The notes under the pieces are model-generated. The model was not told where the DNA came from. It ran no database searches and worked only from the letters and a program-made list of their open reading frames with translations. The translations under genes and the position numbers were made by a program. This document shows positions 1-5,501 of a stretch of 16,541 bases of DNA, one piece after another; position 1 is the first letter of the stretch, and the number at the start of each line of letters is the position of its first letter. This DNA is from CAYLNM01 sp964385045 (GTDB taxonomy: Bacteria > Planctomycetota > Phycisphaerae > Phycisphaerales > SM1A02), in assembly GCA_964385045.1 (NCBI GenBank), contig CAYLNM010000102.1:1-16541 (forward strand). The letters are read 5' to 3'.

Positions 1-95
1 CCGCCCGCCTGCGGCGGCCCGGCCGGGGCCTCGGCGATCCGCACGTCGCCCCGGGCGCCGGGCCCGCGTTCGCGGCCGGAGGTCGGGCTCGTCAC
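1..95 (-). CDS. Possible gene running off the left edge (N-terminal 31 codons only), unrecognised
   Basis: A GTG at 95-93 on the left strand overlaps the queC stop codon as GTGA, the four-base stop/start overlap typical of translationally coupled genes. The frame stays open to the window edge. The visible peptide is rich in Gly, Pro, Arg and Ala and has no motif I can recognise. In particular it does not show the N-terminal pattern of the queuosine-pathway enzymes QueD or QueE, although position downstream of queC makes a pathway partner a reasonable guess. In DNA this GC-rich an open frame of 95 bases is weak evidence, so the call rests on the overlap alone. Confidence 0.3.
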   Translation of the reverse strand, partial: MTSPTSGRERGPGARGDVRIAEAPAGPPQAG

Positions 96-850
96 GCGGT
101 GGCTCCCGCGGCGTAGCGAGTCGGGTCCGGCACGCCGGCCTCGGCGAACCCGCGGCGCCGGAGGCGGCACGCGTCGCATCCGCCGCACGCGGCGCCGTCC
201 GTCGCCGGGTCGTAGCACGAGTGGGTCAGGCCGTAGTCGACGCCGAGCGCGGTGCCGGCGCGGATGATCTCCGCCTTGGTGAGGTCGATCAGTGGGGTGT
301 GCACCCGGAGTGGCCGGCCCTCCGTGCCGGCCCGCGTGGCCAGCGTCGCCGCCGCCTCGAACGCGTCGACGAAGGGCCGCCGACAGTCGGGGTAGCCCGA
401 GTAGTCGACCGCGTTGACGCCGGTGAAGACATCCGCCGCCCCGAGCGTCTCCGCGTGCCCGGCCGCGATCGAGAGCATGATCAGGTTCCGGGCCGGCACG
501 TACGTCACCGGGATCCCGCCCGCGACCGGCGCGTCCGGCTCGTCCTTCGGGACCGCGATCGCGGCGTCGGTCAGGGCGGAGCCGCCGATCGCCCGCAGGT
601 CGATCACGATCGTCCGCAGGTCGACGGCTCCGGTCGCCTCGGCCACCGCGGCCGCCGCCACGAGCTCGTGCCGGTGCCGCTGTCCGTAGTCCACGACGAG
701 GGCGTGACAGCGAAAGCCGCGATCGCGGGCGATCGCGAGCGTGGTGGCACTGTCGAGGCCGCCGGAGAGCAGCACGACGGCGGGGGCGTCGGCCGGGGGC
801 TCGCCGGCCGGTCGGTCTTCGGGGAACATCGGGCGGTCGACGGGGGTCAT
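92..850 (-). CDS. queC: 7-cyano-7-deazaguanine synthase QueC
   Basis: QueC converts 7-carboxy-7-deazaguanine to preQ0 with ATP and ammonia, a cytosolic step of queuosine (tRNA wobble base) synthesis. The 252-residue product shows the PP-loop ATP-binding motif SGGLDS at residues 29-34, then ALVVDYGQRHRHE. The central block VPARNLIMLSIAAGHAE and the GVNAVDYSGYPDCRRPF segment are both diagnostic. Near the C-terminus four cysteines (CYDP, then ACGGCDAC) form the family zinc site. Length is slightly above the usual 220-240 because of a proline-rich N-terminal extension of about 20 residues. The open frame runs up to 1021, but the upstream part is low-complexity Arg/Gly/Pro, so I start at the ATG at 850; an ATG at 829 is also possible. 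No strong Shine-Dalgarno precedes it; a TAGACT box lies ten bases upstream. A possible next gene overlaps its stop. Confidence 0.96.
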   Translation of the reverse strand: MTPVDRPMFPEDRPAGEPPADAPAVVLLSGGLDSATTLAIARDRGFRCHALVVDYGQRHRHELVAAAAVAEATGAVDLRTIVIDLRAIGGSALTDAAIAVPKDEPDAPVAGGIPVTYVPARNLIMLSIAAGHAETLGAADVFTGVNAVDYSGYPDCRRPFVDAFEAAATLATRAGTEGRPLRVHTPLIDLTKAEIIRAGTALGVDYGLTHSCYDPATDGAACGGCDACRLRRRGFAEAGVPDPTRYAAGATA

Positions 851-860
851 CGCGGCCCCA

Positions 861-866
861 AGTCTA
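861..866 (-). promoter_or_regulatory. Putative -10 box of queC, close to the start codon
   Basis: On the left strand TAGACT ends ten bases before the ATG at 850. In DNA of this composition TAnnnT is rare at a given site. The matching -35 is weak (TCGAGC at 18 bases). Transcription from this box would begin within a few bases of the start codon. Confidence 0.35.
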
Positions 867-1007
867 CGGGCCGGGCCGCGCGTGGCTCGACCGCGTGGTC
901 GCCCCCCGTCCGTCCGACCGATCGCACCCCGCCCACTCGCCCATCGCGCGGGATGCCGCGCTCCCGGCTCCGGTCCGGGGGGGCCCCGAGCACTCAGGAG
1001 CACGAGC

Positions 1008-1859
1008 GTGAACCATGCCACCTCCCGCCGCCCTCGTCACCACGCCGCCGACGCGGCCGACGCGGCCGACGCGGCGAACGTCCCCATGCCGCTCGAGCCG
1101 CTGGTCGCCGTCCGCGCGGCGGCGGCCACGTCGGCGGGGGCGGCCCCGAGGCCGCCACGTCGTCCGTCGCCCCGCCTCGCGATCGTCGCCGCCGCGAGCC
1201 TCCTCGCCGGCTCGGGCGCGGGAGCGGTCGCCGGGCGGCTGGCGTCCGTCGATCGGTCGGAGCCACCGGTGCTGCTGCGGGACGTGGACCGCGGGGTCGC
1301 CGCCGACGTCGCGCGATCGGGCAAGGGCCCGTTCGACGACGCGACCCGCGAGGAGGTCGCGCTGGCGCTGGGGGCCGTGTTCCTGGCCCTCGAGCGCAGC
1401 GCGGTCCGGCTCGCCGAGCCGCTGATCCGCGAGGCGGCCCGGGACGGCCGCGACGTCACCCTCGACCTGCGGATCGCCGACGTGGACCCCGTGCTCGCCT
1501 CGGAGGTCGATCTGCTGCGGCTGCGGGAGGCGGTCGACGCGGTCGAGGCCGCGGTGCTCGCGATCGACGGCACGGATCCGTCCGTCGCCGCGCGGCTCGA
1601 CGCGTGGGCCGAGGTCTCCGCGGCGCGGCTGCGCGCGGAGCAGGCCGCGGTCCTCGTCGGCCGCGTGGCCGAGCCCGTCGTCGTCCGGCGCGGCGACGGC
1701 GGGAGCCGGCCGTCGGCGGTGGTGCCGTTCCGGCTCGCCGCGCAGGTGCTGGCCGCGATCGATCGCCGGCTCGAGCGCGATGTGGCGGCCCTCCGCGAGC
1801 TCGAGGCGGCCGCCTTCCGCGAGGAGGTGCGGCTGCGGCTCGAGCGTCTCGGCGGCTGA
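1008..1859 (+). CDS. Membrane-anchored helical protein of unknown function
   Basis: I do not recognise this 283-residue protein. The start is well determined: an AGGAG at 996-1000 lies seven bases before a GTG at 1008, in frame with the rest. The N-terminal 56 residues are basic and disordered-looking and include the repeat DAADAADAAN, coded by a 9-base tandem repeat. Residues 57-75 (LAIVAAASLLAGSGAGAVA) form one hydrophobic segment that could be a membrane anchor or uncleaved signal. The remainder looks almost wholly alpha-helical and rich in Ala, Arg, Glu and Leu, ending in a long amphipathic helix that begins PFRLAAQVLAAIDRRLERD. The pattern (cytoplasmic basic tail, one membrane pass, helical body outside) suggests a periplasmic or surface-facing coiled helical domain. 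It stands alone: queC is divergent and the cryptochrome remnant follows after a 269-base gap. An in-frame ATG at 1086 is a weaker alternative start. Confidence 0.75.
   Translation: MNHATSRRPRHHAADAADAADAANVPMPLEPLVAVRAAAATSAGAAPRPPRRPSPRLAIVAAASLLAGSGAGAVAGRLASVDRSEPPVLLRDVDRGVAADVARSGKGPFDDATREEVALALGAVFLALERSAVRLAEPLIREAARDGRDVTLDLRIADVDPVLASEVDLLRLREAVDAVEAAVLAIDGTDPSVAARLDAWAEVSAARLRAEQAAVLVGRVAEPVVVRRGDGGSRPSAVVPFRLAAQVLAAIDRRLERDVAALRELEAAAFREEVRLRLERLGG
1050..1076 (+). repeat. 9-base tandem repeat inside the membrane-protein gene
   Basis: Three copies of GACGCGGCC (the last ends in G) encode the Asp-Ala-Ala triplets of the N-terminal tail of the gene at 1008. Being a multiple of three, copy-number change would alter length without shifting frame. 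Confidence 0.85.
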
Positions 1860-1893
1860 GGGGATTCCGGGCTCGCGTCCGTCGTTCGAAGTC

Positions 1894-1968
1894 GACCGGG
1901 CGAGGTCCGTCACCTCGGTCACCGGTCGCCGGCCACCGGTCGCCGGCCACCGGTCACCGGTCGCTGGG
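1894..1968 (+). repeat. Hairpin plus 14-base tandem repeat downstream of the unknown membrane protein
   Basis: The first part is an interrupted inverted repeat: GACCGG (1894-1899) pairs with CCGGTC (1922-1927), and nested inside CGAGGT (1901-1906) pairs with ACCTCG (1912-1917) around a five-base loop. It lies 35 bases after the stop at 1859 and could terminate or stabilise that transcript, although no T tract follows. The second part is a tandem array: ACCGGTCGCCGGCC occurs at 1921-1934 and again at 1935-1948, followed by a half copy ACCGGTC (1949-1955) and a variant copy ACCGGTCGCTGGG (1956-1968). The rest of the gap to 2128 shows no gene that I can support. Confidence 0.65.
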
Positions 1969-2128
1969 CGGCGGGCAACGGGCTTCGTCCGCCCCGACGG
2001 TGGCCACGGCGATCCGGGCGGACCGGGGCTCGCTCGGAGCGGCCGTCCCGAGCCCGGGTCCGGCTCGACGACACGATCTGGGCTTCGCGGGCCCGCGCCG
2101 ATCCGTCGAGGAGGAGCGAGCCTCCCCC

Positions 2129-3587
2129 ATGACTCCACTCGGTGGCGCCGTGCAGCTCGTCCGGTTCCGCGACGATCTGCGGACGCACGAGCATTCCGCC
2201 CTCGCGGTGGCGGCCTCACGGGGCCCGGTGGCGGCGCTCGCGGTCCTCGACCCGGACCGGTTCCGTCCCGTGGACCACGACTTCCCGCGGCAGGGGGCCT
2301 TCTTCGCTCGCTTCCGGCTCGAGGCGCGCGCGGACCTGCGGGCCCGCCTGCGGGCCCGCGGTGGCGACCTCGTCGTGCGCCGCGGGCGGGCCGAGGACGT
2401 GGTGCCGGAGGCGGCCGCCGCGGTGGGGGCGCGGGCCGTGCACGTGACGATGATGCCGTGCTCGGAGGAGCAGGCCGAAGAGCGGCGGGTCGGCCGGGCG
2501 CTCGAGCGACTGGCGGACGCGCCGCGACTGGAGCGGCACGCGGGCGCCACGCTGGTGGATCCGGACGCCGTGCCGGCGCCGGACGGGCGGCCTCCGCGTG
2601 TGTTCACGAAGTTTCGCCGCCTCGTCGAGAAGAAGATCGCGATCGAGGCGGCGATTCCGCCACCGAACGAGATCGTGCCGGCCGCCGGCCTCGAGGCGGG
2701 CGCGATGCCGACCCTCGAGGACCTCGAGCTCTCGGATCCGCCCGAGGACGAGCGCGGGGTGCGGCTCTTCCGCGGTGGCGAGAGCGCGGGTCTGGAGCGA
2801 CTGCACGGCTGGATCTGCGAGGGCGATCGTCTTCGGCACGACACGGAGACGCGGAACGGCCTGCTCGGCGCGGCGTACTCCTGGAAGCTCTCGCCTTGGC
2901 TCGCCCACGACGGCCTCGGTCCGCGCACGGTGCACGCGGCGGTGCGCCGCTACGAGGAGGAGCGGGTGCGCAACGACTCGACGCACTGGCTCGTGGTCGA
3001 GCTGCCGTGGCGGGACTTCTTCCATCATGGCGCCCGCGACGCGGGCGCGAGGCTGTTCCGGGCGGGTGGGCTGCGCGGGCTCCGGCTGCCGTGGTCACGG
3101 GACGAGGAGCGATTCGCGGCGTAACGCGAGGGCCGCACCGGCGTCTCCATGGTCGACGCGAGCATGCGCGAGCTCGACGCCACCGGATCCATGTTCAACC
3201 GCGGCCGGCTTGCCGTCGCGTCGTTCCCGGCGAAGAATCCGGGCGTCGACTGGCGGCTCGGCGCGGCGTGGTTCGAGTCGCGGCTCGTCGACCACGACCC
3301 GGCGAGCAACGACGGCAACTGGACCTCCGTGACGGGGGTCGGCAACGACGCCCGCGAGTTCCGATGGTTCAACCCGATCTCGCAGGCCGATCGGCACGAC
3401 CTCGACGGCGAGCACGCCCGCACCTGGATCCCGGAGCTGCGGTCGTCCGGCCGGGGTGACGCCGGGGGGCGACGGGGCACCCGGAGAGGGGTCCTCTGCC
3501 GACCCCACGGTCGACGTCCATGGGTCGGCGGACGACGCCCGACGGCGGCACGAGCTCGCCCTCGCCGCGATGGACGGGGACGGCTGA
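2129..3587 (+). pseudogene. Broken DASH-type cryptochrome/DNA photolyase
   Basis: DASH cryptochromes bind FAD and a folate antenna and repair cyclobutane pyrimidine dimers, mainly in single-stranded DNA. The first 331 codons match the family: VRFRDDLRTHEHSALAVAA at the N-terminus, KFRRLVEKK, then ETRNGLLGAAYSWKLSPWLA and ERVRNDSTHWLVVELPWRDFF. TAA at 3122-3124 then stops the frame just where the family has a tryptophan. The same frame continues without shift through REGRTGVSMVDASMRELDAT, MFNRGRLAVASF, NPGVDWRLGAAWFESRLVDHD and GVGNDAREFRWFNP, the FAD-binding core. After WIPELR (near 3442) family similarity stops. A plausible C-terminal tail (ADPTVDVHGSADDARRRHEL) continues in another frame to TGA at 3585-3587, implying a short deletion with frameshift. 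Several usually conserved residues also differ (GVSM for the usual G-aromatic-P; HDGLGPR for HGCLSPR). The start follows GAGGAGG at 2108-2114. Both halves are clearly homologous; loss of function is inferred. Confidence 0.85.
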
Positions 3588-3615
3588 CCGAGCGCCCCCA
3601 GCGCCCGCCCGCGTC

Positions 3616-5100
3616 TCACCCCTCGGGGTCGCCGCGGTCCGTGACGCCGGGGCCCGCGTCGGCGGCCCGGCCCGGGCCCGCCGCCGCTCGCCGCGCCGCG
3701 GCGGTTCGTCGCCGGTCGTGCAGCCACGGTCGCACGGCCGGGATCGCGGCGACCAGCGTGACGCCGGCGAGGAGCAGGATCGCGGTGGTGATGCCCTCGG
3801 CGCCGGTCCCCGGGGCTCCTCCCGCCGCGCCCGCGGGATCCGCTCCTCCTCCGCCGCCGCCGGCACCGCCGCCGGTCACGCCGATGAGCGCCACCATCGG
3901 CCCGAGGCAGTATCCGAGTCCGATGAGTCCCTCGTGGGTGCCCCCGGCATCGACGCCCGCCCGGCCCACCGTCATGCCGTAGTAGAGGGCCGCGTAGTAG
4001 ACGACGCCGAGGCCCGCACCGAAGACGGTGAAGGCGGCGAGCACCGCGGGCAGGCTCGGGAGCAGCATGACGCCCGCGAACCCGCCGACGGTGGCGAGTC
4101 CGCCGCCGAGGAGCACGTCCCAGCGGCCGTGCCAGACGGGCAGTCGCCACATCAGGACGAGCACCGCGATCCGAGCGGCCATCCAGGTGGTGGTGGCCGG
4201 CGTCGCCCACTCGATCGCCACCTCGAGGTCGCGGAACCGGAAGGGGAGCAGGGGGCTCATCGCGGAGGTGAGGACGTAGCTGAGGGGCAGCAGGATCCGG
4301 GCGCTGCGGAGGAGGGCCGGATACGAGTCGCCGGTCGCCACCGCGGCGAGCCCCTCGTCGTGGGCCCCGGGACGGCGCGGCATCCACGCCACCGCGAGGG
4401 CGGCGAGCAGGGCGAGGGGGGCCATCAGCGCGATGCTGCGGGCCTGCAGCTCGTCCATGAGCGGCCCGACCACGAACATGGGCACCGCGACCGCCGGCAT
4501 CCACGTCACGTTGAAGGCGGCGATGGCCCGACGCATCGCGCGGCCGTGCCGGCCCGCGGCGAGGTACGCCTCGACCAGCGGCCAGGTGAGCGACGAGGCG
4601 ACCGTGCCGACGAGGGCGGCGAGCCAGAGCGTCCAGACGCCCGACCAGATCGCCACGGGCACGCACGCCGCGGCCTGGACGATCAACGTGCCGGCGAGCA
4701 CGGTCCGTGGCGTGGCCGCGCGCTCGAGGAGGGCGGTGACGCGATGGGTCGAGAACGCGCCGGCGACGTACGCGGCGCCCATCACCGCGAACAGCACGAG
4801 GTTGTCGGCGGGGCCGAAGCCGTGGACCGACTCGGCGATGAAGCCCAGCCCGTGCCAGAAGAGCCCGGTGCCGAACGAGGCGAGCAGCGTGACGAGCAGC
4901 ACCGGCAGGATGGGGCACCGCGTCCCGGCGGGCGCGGTCGCCGCCCGCGCGTCCGGCGGCGGCGGCTCGGCCGGAGCGGCCGGGGACGTGGGGTCGCGGG
5001 CGGCGGCGCCGCCATCGCCTCGACCGGGCGTCGCGCGGGAGTCGCGCGCGGTGGGCGGATCGGGCGTTCCGCGGGAGTCGGGCTCGGCGGTCGGCGGCAT
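3616..5100 (-). CDS. Major facilitator superfamily-type membrane transporter
   Basis: A 494-residue multi-pass inner-membrane protein, probably a proton-coupled or facilitated transporter of unknown substrate. About 60 low-complexity, Pro/Ala-rich residues precede the first membrane segment (ILPVLLVTLLASFGTGLFW). About ten to twelve hydrophobic segments follow, with a central cytoplasmic loop after MPRRPGAHDEG that divides two halves, the usual MFS layout. Segments such as VVYYAALYYGMTVGRAGVDA and GTHEGLIGLGYCLGP are distinctive and resemble uncharacterised planctomycete transporters rather than a named drug or sugar family. A glycine-rich insertion (about residues 410-436, with a run of six Gly) sits in the last loop. 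The start at ATG 5100 has a weak GAGG and a TACCAT box nine bases upstream; the open frame to 5622 is rejected because the extension is Arg/Pro low complexity. It converges with the cryptochrome remnant (28-base gap) and diverges from recQ. Confidence 0.85.
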   Translation of the reverse strand: MPPTAEPDSRGTPDPPTARDSRATPGRGDGGAAARDPTSPAAPAEPPPPDARAATAPAGTRCPILPVLLVTLLASFGTGLFWHGLGFIAESVHGFGPADNLVLFAVMGAAYVAGAFSTHRVTALLERAATPRTVLAGTLIVQAAACVPVAIWSGVWTLWLAALVGTVASSLTWPLVEAYLAAGRHGRAMRRAIAAFNVTWMPAVAVPMFVVGPLMDELQARSIALMAPLALLAALAVAWMPRRPGAHDEGLAAVATGDSYPALLRSARILLPLSYVLTSAMSPLLPFRFRDLEVAIEWATPATTTWMAARIAVLVLMWRLPVWHGRWDVLLGGGLATVGGFAGVMLLPSLPAVLAAFTVFGAGLGVVYYAALYYGMTVGRAGVDAGGTHEGLIGLGYCLGPMVALIGVTGGGAGGGGGGADPAGAAGGAPGTGAEGITTAILLLAGVTLVAAIPAVRPWLHDRRRTAAARRAAAGPGRAADAGPGVTDRGDPEG

Positions 5101-5109
5101 GAGGCCTCG

Positions 5110-5115
5110 ATGGTA
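5110..5115 (-). promoter_or_regulatory. Putative -10 box of the transporter gene
   Basis: Reading left, TACCAT ends nine bases before the ATG at 5100. A partial -35 match (GGGACC) lies 16 bases further upstream. The same hexamer precedes the methyltransferase gene at 10254. Confidence 0.4.
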
Positions 5116-5142
5116 GCGCCAGACGGCACGCGGTCCCGTGGT

Positions 5143-5185
5143 CGCGTGATGCCGTGACTCCTTCTTCGCGCGATGCGGTGACTCC
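5143..5185. repeat. Pair of 19-base imperfect direct repeats
   Basis: CGCGTGATGCCGTGACTCC at 5143-5161 and CGCGCGATGCGGTGACTCC at 5167-5185 match at 17 of 19 positions with a 24-base period. They lie just upstream of the putative transporter promoter. A tandem pair at this position could be binding sites for a regulator; no known operator is recognised. Confidence 0.7.
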
Positions 5186-5241
5186 GCGCTCGGCGTCGGG
5201 AGCTCGTGCGACGCCGGGCGGACCGTCGGCGGCCGCGATTC

Positions 5242-5254
5242 GGGGGGGGGGGGG
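5242..5254 (+). repeat. Homopolymer run of 13 G
   Basis: Thirteen consecutive G residues lie in the divergent promoter region of the transporter and recQ, the longest homopolymer I noticed in the window. Such runs slip during replication and are also a frequent place for sequencing or assembly error. Confidence 0.9.
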
Positions 5255-5501
5255 TGACGGCGGTTCCGCGTCCATGGCGGGCCGCGACCCGGGGCGCGGT
5301 ATGCTCGGCCCGCCCGGGACGGTCGCGCCCGGTGGAACGGCGACGCGCCCCGTCGAGTGCTCGCATCACGCTGGATCCGGATCCCGCTCGCACCGAGCGA
5401 GCACGCGGCCGGATCCCGCGGCGAATGCCACGGCGGATCGGCGCCGGCGGCGCGACCGAAGGCCACGTCGGCCACGGATCGGGCAGGCATGGAGGTTCGC
5501 G

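Larger units (their letters stand above)
5101..5501. other. Divergent intergenic region between the transporter and recQ
   Basis: These 401 bases have no protein gene I can support. They hold, from the transporter side, a TACCAT box reading left (5110-5115), a pair of 19-base direct repeats (5143-5185), a 13-base G run (5242-5254), a TATGCT hexamer (5300-5305) that could be a rightward -10 box for recQ with a leader of about 190 bases, and the recQ Shine-Dalgarno GGAGG at 5491-5495. Confidence 0.6.

Noticed and set aside
221..2128. Long open frame upstream of and in frame with the cryptochrome
   Set aside because: It runs antisense through queC and through a different frame of the gene at 1008, with Arg/Gly/Pro-rich translation. 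Stop codons are simply scarce in this GC-rich DNA. Family similarity begins at 2129.
3520..5157. 545-codon right-strand open frame opposite the transporter
   Set aside because: The reverse strand gives a clear multi-pass membrane protein; the forward translation is hydrophilic, rich in Gly, Arg, Glu and His, with no motif.
5242..5254. G13 run as proof of phase variation
   Set aside because: A single consensus sequence gives no evidence of length variation, and such runs are common places for sequencing error. It is reported only as a candidate.
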